NCBI GenBank assembly: GCA_013180565.1
Contig: QBUN01000424.1
Location: 1-35,928, forward strand
Direction of reading: 5' to 3'
DNA: 35,928 bases
From: Candidatus Methanophaga sp. GoMg3.2
GTDB taxonomy: Archaea; Halobacteriota; Syntropharchaeia; Alkanophagales; Methanospirareceae
Shown in pieces: positions 1-6,138 of the stretch (position 1 is its first letter; each line of letters starts with the position of its first letter). Position numbers and translations under genes: made by a program. The notes below the pieces were generated by a model. It worked only from the letters and a program-made list of their open reading frames with translations. It had not been told where the DNA came from and did no database searches.

Positions 1-154
1 TTGTGGTAACGGCATACTTTGTTCCTATGTAATCTGCAAATTCACACTCAAATCTCCTTGTCCACTCCCCACTTGCGAGCATACCTGATTTTAGTACCTC
101 TACTACGTTCTCTATTTCCTGGCTATCTATTGATGGTTTTGCTATTGGAATCAT
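1..154 (-). CDS. DegT/DnrJ/EryC1/StrS-type aminotransferase, N-terminal fragment
   Basis: The minus strand reads 51 codons from an ATG at 154 to the window edge, so the gene is cut off rather than shown to be broken. The start MIPIAKPSID, followed by E-V-L-K-S-G-M-L-A-S-G and a Y-I-G-x-K-Y-A-V stretch, is the typical N-terminus of PLP-dependent sugar aminotransferases that make amino-sugar nucleotides for surface glycans. The catalytic lysine lies outside the window. The decayed epimerase and glycosyltransferase pieces to the right suggest it belonged to a surface-polysaccharide locus. Confidence 0.8.
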   Translation of the reverse strand, partial: MIPIAKPSIDSQEIENVVEVLKSGMLASGEWTRRFECEFADYIGTKYAVTT

Positions 155-457
155 TGAAATACCTCACCAGAAGAACACCCGATGACCGCTGGATACCACT
201 TTCATTTATTCTTAACTCCTAATTTCCCCTCTGCATCTTTTTTGACTCTTCTTTTTAGAGAGATAAGATTAGAGCTCTCATTTCTTTAAAAACTTCGCAC
301 TCCGATGTATAATATCCCAATTCTCCATTTTGTTTGAATTTTTGATAGCAAGAGAAGATGTTTCAGTTGATACTTCGCTCATGTTATACCAACAAGTAGA
401 ACTTCAAAAAATCTCGGCTTTTGCCATTTCTTTCGCTCTACATGGTCTCCAAACCTT
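155..457. other. Intergenic stretch, no supported gene
   Basis: About 300 bases of AT-rich sequence between the aminotransferase start and the 3' end of the TumE-like gene. Short minus-strand readings of 33-35 codons around 260-400 look faintly protein-like in two frames but have no recognisable motif. They may be debris of a decayed gene. I see no RNA gene. Confidence 0.4.
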
Positions 458-802
458 CTATTCAATTATACTCGCCACTTCCTCAAAAATTTTCGCCGTG
501 GTCGGTTCTTCGCATTCCACATGATTTTCCGGATGATCGAACGGATGCAGATGCCATTCTTTGAGGTTATCATACCCAAAGATCCGTTTTCCACCGCTAA
601 TTAATGCAAAATCCTTTCTGCCATTCTCAGCGTTAAAATAGATGTCAATGAAGACATTCTCTTTTAATTCAAGCCTTAACTTTAAGAAGTTCATCCTTTC
701 TCGGATTATCATTAGCTTTGATGTTGGTAAGAGCCGATCCTTATTTAACCTCACTTCTTTTAGGAATTCTTCAAGCTTTTTCCTTAGTTTTAATGGAGTC
801 AC
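458..802 (-). CDS. TumE-like (DUF6516-type) putative toxin
   Basis: A 114-aa protein with a helical N-terminus, then a compact beta-rich core containing R-L-E-L, F-I-D-I-Y-F-N, an F-G-Y-D-N motif and a histidine-rich W-H-L-H-P-F-D-H stretch. The Y-D-N plus H-x-H pattern resembles DUF6516/TumE toxins, which are paired with small antitoxins. Its GTG start overlaps the upstream gene's stop by 4 bp (GTGA), so the two are translationally coupled as in type II toxin-antitoxin modules. The family call rests on pattern recognition. Toxin activity is inferred from the arrangement. Confidence 0.6.
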   Translation of the reverse strand: MTPLKLRKKLEEFLKEVRLNKDRLLPTSKLMIIRERMNFLKLRLELKENVFIDIYFNAENGRKDFALISGGKRIFGYDNLKEWHLHPFDHPENHVECEEPTTAKIFEEVASIIE

Positions 803-1122
803 TCATAGCCTCCCCTCATTTTTCTCAAGACAGATAGCCAACGACTTTTTTCCTGCTCTATGGCTTCCCATTCAATATAATCGGTCTCAACTTCATGTGA
901 ATGCTTATCCCTTATCCCATCCTCGTCCCATGCTTTTTCAAATTCGCCAAATGACATCCCATATTTTGTTTCAAACTCGAGGATTTCTTCATTGCATTCT
1001 TTTAACTTGGACACAAAGCTATCTAAAGCAAGCATTTCAATTTTTTCCTCATAAGTTTTCCCCCTGATTATCGCCATATCCAAGAGTTCTGTTATATTCT
1101 TGGGCAAGCTAACCGTTTTCAT
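799..1122 (-). CDS. Putative antitoxin partner of the TumE-like toxin
   Basis: A 107-aa acidic helical protein. I chose the ATG at 1122 over an in-frame TTG nine bases upstream. It contains K-Y-G-M-S-F-G-E-F-E and Y-I-E-W-E-A, a style seen in archaeal proteins encoded directly upstream of DUF6516 genes. No helix-turn-helix is obvious, so it is not a typical Xre-type TumA. The stop overlaps the GTG of the next gene by 4 bp. A minus-strand TATA-like box lies near 1191-1202. The partner role comes from context. Confidence 0.55.
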   Translation of the reverse strand: MKTVSLPKNITELLDMAIIRGKTYEEKIEMLALDSFVSKLKECNEEILEFETKYGMSFGEFEKAWDEDGIRDKHSHEVETDYIEWEAIEQEKSRWLSVLRKMRGGYE

Positions 1123-1212
1123 TAGAACCAACTTTTCTATCCCTCTACTATTTCCTTCGCTTTCATCTCCCTCATAGATTTCTTTTCTCTTTATTTATAA
1201 AGTATAATATTT

Positions 1213-1255
1213 CTTTTGGTAAAGCTAAAAATTTCTTTCTGAGAAAAGGTTTTTT
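1213..1255. repeat. Hairpin repeat, 'CTTTTGGTAAAGC' family, diverged copy
   Basis: Begins with CTTTTGGTAAAGC and ends with GAGAAAAGGTTTTTT. The same ends occur near 1833, 3041 and 11790. The stem is less perfect than in the other copies. It lies in the leader region upstream of the antitoxin gene. Confidence 0.5.
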
Positions 1256-1322
1256 GATAATCATAACTCCGCATTCTACTCTATATCCCCCCAGTTCTCA
1301 GTAAACCATGCATGCACCTTCT

Positions 1323-1535
1323 TCAAGGATTGAAAACTTCGATTAAATACCCCTTCTTCGCATCGTTCACGTATCTTGTAATTTTTTGGACAAATGTAGC
1401 TGCCTTGGTATTAAAATATTTCTCTCCGCACCGTGTGCAAACTTCCACGGAGACACCCTTTACAATCACACCTTCCACTTCCACATCCACAATTCTTCGT
1501 TTGATATCTCCCCCACACATGTAACACGTTTTCAT
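1323..1535 (-). CDS. YgiT-type (MqsA N-terminal-like) zinc-finger protein
   Basis: A 70-aa protein with two CxxC pairs (C-Y-M-C-G-G near the N-terminus and C-T-R-C-G-E at 33-38) enclosing a beta hairpin. This is the layout of YgiT/MqsA N-terminal zinc-binding domains, which usually act as antitoxins or regulators. A purine-rich ribosome-binding site (GAGGAGAGG) precedes the ATG at 1535. The usual toxin partner (MqsR or a DUF4258 protein) is not seen on either side, so it is an orphan here. The family is fairly clear; the role is not. Confidence 0.7.
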   Translation of the reverse strand: MKTCYMCGGDIKRRIVDVEVEGVIVKGVSVEVCTRCGEKYFNTKAATFVQKITRYVNDAKKGYLIEVFNP

Positions 1536-1661
1536 TTTCCTCTCCTCGCTTTATAGTTTGTTACCACCTTTCCTATCTTCTTTCACTTGTTTACGTGCAG
1601 TTTTATATCCCTGACTTCAGCTTCTATGCCCATCATATTTATTATCCCTTCTTATGATATT

Positions 1662-1760
1662 ATACTTTTCATCCATTCTACGGTTCTTCTAATCCCCTCT
1701 TCCGTATTCGGCTGCTAAAGGATACACAAAATCAAAATCCCAATTGTCTAATACTCGTTC
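1662..1760 (-). pseudogene. Tiny remnants of an NAD-dependent sugar epimerase
   Basis: The minus strand encodes D-F-D-F-V-Y-x-L-A-A-E-Y-G-R, an internal epimerase/SDR motif. It is followed after a stop and frame change by E-E-G-I-R-R-T-V-E-W-M-K, the typical C-terminal end of such enzymes. The roughly 200 residues normally between these motifs are missing, so this is an internally deleted remnant. The same C-terminal motif recurs at 2917-3040, showing that more than one epimerase gene has decayed here. Confidence 0.65.
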
Positions 1761-1811
1761 CTTTAAAAACGGTTTAATCAAAAACCTTGTTTCTTTAGTC
1801 AAGTTCTTAAA

Positions 1812-1890
1812 ACTTTTCAAAAGAAAAGTTGTTGGTAAAGCTTTTTGCTTGCAAAAAGGTTTGTGTTAATCTCGTAAAATCTCGTGGCTT
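1812..1890. repeat. Composite repeat: two hairpins plus CACGAG-type dispersed repeat
   Basis: Bases 1812-1831 form a perfect 8-bp hairpin (AACTTTTC/GAAAAGTT). Bases 1842-1859 form another (CTTTTTGC/GCAAAAAG). From 1861 the tract TGTGTTAATCTCGT continues to CTCGTGGC, matching tracts at 19728, 25262 (opposite strand) and 26409. The repeat runs into the epimerase fragment and supplies its last codons and stop. Confidence 0.75.
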
Positions 1891-2192
1891 TTTACCTCAG
1901 CGGGATTGTCCACTGAATTCCGGTTCGCGAAATGCGCTGCTAAATGGAATACAAAATCCGGTTTCTCTTTGAACACCCGTTTCAGCATCTCGTCATCTAA
2001 AATGCTCCCGTTCACAAAGGATATGTTATTCGCTCCAGGGATGTTCCATTCGTATGCGCTTGATAAGTCGTCCAGTATTACTACTTTCTCTGCACCCAAT
2101 TCCGCTAACTTCCTGCATAAATTCGTTCCTATGCAGCCCGCTCCGCCCGTTACTAAAATTTTTTTTCCTTCATATTCATTTTCTATACTCAT
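1866..2192 (-). pseudogene. NDP-sugar epimerase/dehydratase, truncated N-terminal fragment
   Basis: 108 aa that start as an extended SDR sugar-nucleotide epimerase: K-K-I-L-V-T-G-G-A-G-C-I-G-T-N-L (glycine-rich NAD-binding loop, roughly 10-25), then V-I-L-D-D-L-S-S, then D-F-V-F-H-L-A-A-H-F-A-N. Intact members have about 310-330 residues with a YxxxK active site, which is absent here. Reading ends inside a dispersed repeat that encodes the last residues (S-H-E-I-L-R-D) and the stop. It cannot be an active epimerase. It would have served surface-glycan sugar synthesis. Confidence 0.8.
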
Positions 2193-2228
2193 TTTTCATA
2201 CCCACCTTTTGTTTTTATTTCTTTAGCA

Positions 2229-2312
2229 CAGGTTTCTTTTGTAAAGAAAAGTGTTTTAATAACCACAAGATTAGACGGATTTTCACGAGAAACCTTTTCT
2301 TAGAAAGAAGAG
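2229..2312. repeat. Hairpin repeats flanking a CACAAGATT...CACGAG tract
   Basis: Bases 2233-2249 form TTTCTTT/AAAGAAA with a 3-base loop. Bases 2264-2284 hold a CCACAAGATT...TTTCACGAG tract of the dispersed family. Bases 2286-2312 form an imperfect AACCTTTTCTT/AAAGAAGAGGTT hairpin. The arrangement parallels 1812-1890, with the hairpin next to the CACGAG tract. Confidence 0.6.
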
Positions 2313-2334
2313 GTTTATGTAAGCGATCTTCATA

Positions 2335-2625
2335 TCACTCTACCCGTAGAAACATCATTAATTTGTATATATCCTTTCTATGCCCAAATGCAACCAATCT
2401 GACCTCTTTCTCCTCTTCATCCACCCTGTATACAACTCTGTATTTCTCCTTCACCCTAACAGACCTATAAGGAGCAAGTCTATACTTCAATAGCTTTCCT
2501 GCATATGGCATCTCTTGCAATTTCTCCACCTTCTTCATCGCTTCTTCCATTAACACCTTGTCCTTCTTCTTTATCTTTTCTATCTGTTTCTCAAAAGTCT
2601 GGGTATATTTCAGCCGATAACTCAC
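2335..2625 (-). CDS. relE: RelE/ParE-family toxin (probable mRNA interferase)
   Basis: A 96-aa basic protein with the RelE fold pattern: Y-x-x-x-F-x-K-Q-I-x-K-I near the start, the L-x-x-Y-R-L-A-P-Y-R-S-V-R-V core, Y-R-V-V-Y-R-V-D-E, then V-x-L-V-A-F-G-H-R-K-D-I-Y. The basic and aromatic residues in the last two stretches fit a ribosome-dependent RNase. Its GTG start overlaps the antitoxin stop (GTGA). Length is normal for the family. It looks intact. Toxicity is inferred from the family. Confidence 0.85.
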   Translation of the reverse strand: MSYRLKYTQTFEKQIEKIKKKDKVLMEEAMKKVEKLQEMPYAGKLLKYRLAPYRSVRVKEKYRVVYRVDEEEKEVRLVAFGHRKDIYKLMMFLRVE

Positions 2626-2846
2626 TCTAAAAATAACCCCATCAAGTCATCTGTCGACTTTATCTCACGAATTCGCCCCTCTTTGAGGTCTTTTTCACTT
2701 TCTCTTATCTGCTTCATCAAATTATCGTCACTCAAGATTTCCACCGTCTCTATCAATGATTCTACATCACTTATTAATCCTTCGAAATCCTCCTTAGTCA
2801 TCACCACTTCCCCTTTTTCCTCTTTCAATTTTATGATGTCTATCAT
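2622..2846 (-). CDS. Antitoxin paired with the RelE-family toxin
   Basis: A 74-aa acidic protein from the ATG at 2846; an in-frame TTG 12 bases upstream is the alternative. Its E-V-V-M-T-K-E-D-F-E-x-L near the N-terminus resembles Phd/RelB-type antitoxins. The C-terminal tail D-D-L-M-G-L-F-L-E is the sort that wraps a RelE toxin. It overlaps the toxin gene by 4 bp. A minus-strand TATA-like element (TATTTAAATA) lies near 2893-2903. Autoregulation is expected for the family; I did not identify an operator. Confidence 0.75.
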   Translation of the reverse strand: MIDIIKLKEEKGEVVMTKEDFEGLISDVESLIETVEILSDDNLMKQIRESEKDLKEGRIREIKSTDDLMGLFLE

Positions 2847-2916
2847 TTTCTCCCTCAACTAACTCCTATTCTTTTTAACTTTGATTAAGTCATATTTAAA
2901 TACCTGCTTCTATTTC

Positions 2917-3040
2917 TCATATTTTTTGAAGATTTGTATTTATATAAATCCCTTTCATCCATTCGACGGTTCTTTTAATCCCCTCTTCTGGTGTGACCTC
3001 CGGATCATGTTTCAGATCCCTAACCGCCTTTGAAAAGTTT
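2917..3040 (-). pseudogene. C-terminal remnant of a sugar-nucleotide epimerase
   Basis: Encodes S-K-A-V-R-D-L-K-H-D-P-E-V-T-P-E-E-G-I-K then R-T-V-E-W-M-K, the usual end of NDP-sugar epimerases. Reading remains open upstream through a hairpin repeat (3041-3077) and into glycosyltransferase remnants, so the 78-aa open frame at 2917-3153 is a mosaic rather than a gene. It resembles the C-terminal motif at 1662-1710. Confidence 0.7.
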
Positions 3041-3077
3041 CTTTTGGTAAAGCTTTTCTTTCTAAGAAAAGGTTTTT
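3041..3077. repeat. Hairpin repeat, 'CTTTTGGTAAAGC' family
   Basis: CTTTTGGTAAAG followed by a CTTTTCTT / AAGAAAAG stem (3053-3060 and 3064-3071) and GGTTTTT. [13 protein letters not shown] to the copy at 11790-11824. It separates the epimerase remnant from the glycosyltransferase remnant. Confidence 0.75.
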
Positions 3078-3114
3078 CATTTACCGTGTATCTATCGCCT
3101 TCAACCGCGCAATT

Positions 3115-3963
3115 ACATGAAGTGTCAACCCCATAAACAGCCAATCGCACCAAGGATCATAAAAATCGACACCCGCATCGCATACACAAGCGAGAAGTAT
3201 CCTGCCTGATTATATTCCTGAAGCAGCAGTATCCCAAAGAACACCCCAATAAGAAATGTAATGAAACCTGGAAGCCCGATATAAAGCAGCGGCCGCTTCT
3301 TCCGCAATGAGCCCGATCACCGAGTCAAGCACACCAACGCCATGCGAGACCGGATTCTTTGTCGAAGTCTTAAAATTACCGTATTTACTGTGAATCGGTA
3401 CCTTCACCAATCGTAAACGCTGCTCATGCGCTGTGCGTGTCATCTCTGACTCGATAGAGAAATCATCCTTCTTCAACTTCCCTGCTAACAGTTCAATCGC
3501 CTTCCTATTCAAAGCCCTGAACCCGCATTGAGAATCTGTGACGACACCACCACCTGCACCTGTTACGTGGTCCAGTACTACCCTGCCGACCCTCCTGTGA
3601 AATGGCATCTGGCCTAATGACCTGAAGCCAATAACTAAATCAGCAGCATCTTTTGATGTCGGTTCAATAAGCAGGGGTATCTCATCCGGATTGTGCTGAC
3701 CATCACCATCCAGCAAAACCAAAGCATCGAATCCATGTTCAACGGCATATCTTAACGAGGTTTTTACTCCTCTGCCTTTTCCCATATTCTCACCATGCGA
3801 AACGACCACAGCACCCGCTGCCGTTGCTACTTCCACCGTCTTATCGGTAGACCCATCATCTACCACCAACCAGAACCTCAGCCACATACTTTCGCGCTAT
3901 TAATACGACTGACCCGATTGCCAGTTCTTCATTATGGCATGGAATTGCCGCGAGTGTTTTCAT
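3115..3963 (-). pseudogene. Family 2 glycosyltransferase (polyprenyl-phosphate sugar transferase type), frameshifted
   Basis: Pieces in different frames join into one GT2 enzyme. From an ATG at 3963: M-K-T-L-A-A-I-P-C-H-N-E-E. After a one-base shift near 3875 comes V-V-D-D-G-S-T-D-K-T, then L-L-D-G-D-G-Q-H-N-P-D (the DxD-type metal site) and S-Q-C-G-F-R-A. After a second shift near 3310 come two membrane helices (R-P-L-L-Y-I-G-L-P-G-F-I-T and the following V-S-I-F-M-I-L-G). A third shift near 3150 leads to L-A-V-Y-G. Intact relatives transfer sugars to polyprenyl phosphate at the membrane. At least three shifts argue for decay; sequencing error at each is the alternative. Confidence 0.8.
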
Positions 3964-3982
3964 TACCCTTTTCCTTTTATAC

Positions 3983-4058
3983 TTTTTTGCAAGCAAAAAC
4001 CTTTACTAAAAATATGGGTTTGTACTAAGAAAGGAAGCTTTTTTGCTTCGCAAAAACA
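3983..4058. repeat. Pair of hairpin repeats
   Basis: Bases around 3983-4010 contain CTTTTTTGCAAGCAAAAAC followed by CTTTACTAAAA, the reverse-complement style of the 1833-1865 element. Bases 4036-4058 contain AAGCTTTTTTGCTTCGCAAAAAC. Both resemble the dispersed hairpin family, upstream of the glycosyltransferase remnant. Confidence 0.5.
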
Positions 4059-4078
4059 AGGGATGCTGTTCCCAGTAT

Positions 4079-4188
4079 AGATTCTCCCCATTCGTGTTCG
4101 GTTAAGCCCACTTTGACTTAAGTTATATCTAATTTTAAATAGAATAGACTTACAAATCCCCTTAACCGAACACCCATGAGATTCTCCC
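4079..4188. mobile_element. Possible MITE-like element: 13-bp inverted repeats inside 10-bp direct repeats
   Basis: GTGTTCGGTTAAG at 4094-4106 is perfectly inverted as CTTAACCGAACAC at 4161-4173. The pair is flanked at equal distance (5 bases) by the direct repeat AGATTCTCCC at 4079-4088 and 4179-4188. Inverted ends within direct repeats are the signature of a small non-autonomous insertion, with the direct repeat as a possible target duplication. No coding sequence lies inside. Confidence 0.5.
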
Positions 4189-4553
4189 ATGTACGCATTT
4201 CAATCAACTCCAACAATCTAATCTCTTCTTTAACCCATTCAATCAACATCTTCCACAATCTTCGCTTTCATCACCATATAATTCTCTTGTCTTTCTTTAC
4301 CGCAGGCATAAATCACAGCACAAAACGCCTGTAACATGCACACTAATCCTTTAAACCGAAAACTCATTACAGACAGCTTCCGCTGATCCATGCCGATCCT
4401 CTTATCATCCTCCAGAAAAGAAAGTCAATTCAGACTCGGCACGCACTATAAAATAATGTAAATAAATAGCTTTGGCTCTTACTTATCTTTGCGCTCTGGT
4501 ACTTCGCAGTAATATTTGAATATAATATAATAAATTGGTACAAAATAGAAAAG
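4189..4553. other. Intergenic stretch with at most tiny open frames
   Basis: A minus-strand frame of 50 codons (ATG at 4391, stop 4239-4241) gives a Met/Lys-rich helical peptide with no recognisable motif. A second frame overlapping its end continues E-W-V-K-E-E-I-R-L-L-E-L-I-E. Together they could be a decayed small helical protein. I would not call a gene here. No RNA gene was seen. Confidence 0.35.
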
Positions 4554-4563
4554 CTTTTATATA
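4554..4563 (+). promoter_or_regulatory. TATA box for the small membrane-protein gene
   Basis: CTTTTATATA preceded by purine-rich AGAAAAG (BRE-like). The expected start of transcription 22-27 bases downstream is about 4583, just before the ATG at 4598. Confidence 0.55.
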
Positions 4564-4631
4564 GTCATACTATATAGAAGATGTAACAAAGAAGAAAATG
4601 CTAACTACAAACTACTACTACCACAACGGCT

Positions 4632-4820
4632 GTGGCAATTGGCCAGATGGAGGCTTTAGGCGCCATTGCAGCAGTCATTTTGATTGCGCTCGTTATAGCG
4701 AAGGAGCTACTAAGTGCAAGCGAAAATGGAAAGGCATTGTTTCTGAGAAAGATAATAGGCGTTGCAAGCTATCCTCTTCTATTCGCATTTTTTACCGTGG
4801 TTCTAGCAAAAATGCTGTAG
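4632..4820 (+). CDS. Small two-helix membrane protein
   Basis: 62 aa from a GTG start at 4632 (an internal ATG at 4647 is possible). A hydrophobic helix near residues 8-24 (L-G-A-I-A-A-V-I-L-I-A-L-V-I-A) and another near 45-61 flank a short polar loop with S-E-N-G-K. The in-frame upstream codons are a run of threonines. An ATG at 4598 sits right after the promoter, but one base out of frame. Removing one A of the CAAAC at 4608-4612 would give a start M-L-T-T-T followed by more threonines and A-V-A-I-G. So either the GTG is used or there is a frameshift. Function unknown. Confidence 0.6.
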   Translation: MAIGQMEALGAIAAVILIALVIAKELLSASENGKALFLRKIIGVASYPLLFAFFTVVLAKML

Positions 4821-4963
4821 CGGAAGCGGACATCACCAATTTGAAATAATGCTTTAAGCTAACAGTTATCCAAGTAGAGGTCTAAAGCAAGAGTAAAAGT
4901 CACCTTTTTAGAAGGGGTATCAAATTTAAAAGGCATAAATAGAAGAAGTCGGTGAATGTGTCT

Positions 4964-4987
4964 GTGAGTAAGTGAGTAAGTGAGTGG
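4964..4987 (+). repeat. Short tandem 8-bp repeat at the CPBP protease start
   Basis: GTGAGTAA GTGAGTAA GTGAGTGG: two perfect 8-bp units and one variant. The third unit contains the GTG start of the following gene. Each unit carries a GTG and a stop, so copy-number change would alter the leader, not the coding frame. Confidence 0.7.
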
Positions 4988-5765
4988 TAAATCTGTGCTA
5001 CGAAGGAATCAGTTAATCATCTGCATTGCGTACTTGCTTTTTGTAACATGTGCAGAGATAGTGACGATTTATGAACCGAAGATAGGCATTATATCTCATG
5101 CAGTTATCCTGCTCGCACTGATTTCATATTCCGCATTGGGATCAGATACAGACCGTAATTTCTCGCTGTTTCTTCTAGCTTTAGTCCTCGCTCCTCTTAT
5201 CCGAATACTAAGCCTATCAATGCCGTTTATTCACTTGAATTTTATTCATGGTTTCCTGCTCATTTCCATACCACTATACATTGCGATCATCATCTGCATG
5301 CGGGTGCAAGAGCTTCGACCAAAGGAGGTCGGACTTTGTATGCCTAAGCAGAACCGTGAAAACATGCGCATTGGCGTGGCTGTGATCCTATTTGCAATAC
5401 CCGTTGGAATAGTGGAATATCTAATTTTGAAGCCTGCCCCTTTGCCGGTGTTAGGAGTCCCGAATTTTATCGCTTATTCACTCATTTTCTTCCTGTGCAC
5501 CGGTTTCTTAGAGGAGTTGGCATTTAGGGGTCTGATACAATATAACGCAATAAAAATGATGAATAAATGGTGGGGTATTCTTTTTGTATCAACTCTTTTC
5601 GGCGTGCTTCACCTTGGAAACATATGCCCGTGGCATTTGGATTGCGTACTTGCTTTTTCTGTGGGCTTTGTGTTCTCAATTGTGCGAGAGAAAACGGGTT
5701 CAATATACGCAATAAGCGTTTCGCATGGTATTATTAATATCATACTATTTCTTGTTGTGCAATAG
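4980..5765 (+). CDS. CPBP-family intramembrane metalloprotease
   Basis: A 261-aa polytopic membrane protein with about eight hydrophobic segments. The three hallmarks of the CPBP (Abi/Rce1-like) family are present in order in the last 100 residues: E-E-L-A-F-R-G (EExxxR), F-G-V-L-H-L-G-N (FxxxH), and a late H-G-I-I-N-I (HxxxN). These glutamates and histidines form the intramembrane active site. Family members cleave prenylated CaaX proteins or serve in peptide or phage immunity; the substrate here is unknown. The GTG start at 4980 is chosen because it opens the frame after the last in-frame stop. The gene appears complete. Confidence 0.85.
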   Translation: MSGKSVLRRNQLIICIAYLLFVTCAEIVTIYEPKIGIISHAVILLALISYSALGSDTDRNFSLFLLALVLAPLIRILSLSMPFIHLNFIHGFLLISIPLYIAIIICMRVQELRPKEVGLCMPKQNRENMRIGVAVILFAIPVGIVEYLILKPAPLPVLGVPNFIAYSLIFFLCTGFLEELAFRGLIQYNAIKMMNKWWGILFVSTLFGVLHLGNICPWHLDCVLAFSVGFVFSIVREKTGSIYAISVSHGIINIILFLVVQ

Positions 5766-5929
5766 ATAAAAGAGAAGACGGTAAGAAGAATAGGATCTTC
5801 CTTTTGTACCTCAAACATGGTGATAGTTCTGGCGAGGATCATGAACGGTGTTGAAAAGACGATGATAATAACGAAAACGAGCAAAAGGAATCCTATGATC
5901 CTCGAATATTCTTCTAAGAAACTTTTCAT
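5609..5929 (-). CDS. Possible small membrane protein, convergent with and overlapping the CPBP gene
   Basis: From the ATG at 5929 the frame starts M-K-S-F-L-E-E-Y-S-R-I-I-G, then a strong transmembrane helix of about 20 residues (F-L-L-L-V-F-V-I-I-I-V-F), then M-I-L-A-R-T-I-T-M-F. The first 55 residues, outside the CPBP gene, look protein-like. The rest runs antisense through the CPBP 3' end and is probably not selected. It may be a truncated gene. A 35-codon frame just upstream (5948-6055, starting M-A-E-E-N-E-K-Q-W) could be a detached part. No function is recognisable. Confidence 0.35.
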   Translation of the reverse strand: MKSFLEEYSRIIGFLLLVFVIIIVFSTPFMILARTITMFEVQKEDPILLTVFSFIYCTTRNSMILIIPCETLIAYIEPVFSRTIENTKPTEKASTQSKCHGHMFPR

Positions 5930-6108
5930 TCCGCCTCCCACGTAACATTAGACCCAAAGCGACTGCTTACTTATACAGAGCAAGAAGATTCTTCTTATTT
6001 CGTATCGCATTGTATTCATAAGTGAAATCCATTGTTTTTCGTTCTCTTCAGCCATTAATTTGAATGCAGATGCCGGGTTAAGAGAAAGATATAAATGCGA
6101 GCAGGAGA

Positions 6109-6123
6109 TTTATATTATATATA
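6109..6123 (+). promoter_or_regulatory. TATA box of htpX
   Basis: TTTATATTATATATA, centred about 23-26 bases before the ATG at 6139, so the transcript is expected to be leaderless or nearly so. Confidence 0.6.
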
Positions 6124-6138
6124 AGACTAAAATAAAAG

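Noticed and set aside
2917..3153. A 78-aa gene starting M-V-R-L-A-V-Y-G
   Set aside because: It is a mosaic of the GT2 C-terminus, a hairpin repeat and an epimerase C-terminus read through in one frame.
1812..4058. Repeated hairpins as a CRISPR array
   Set aside because: The repeats are irregularly spaced, vary in sequence and have no uniform spacers or cas genes.
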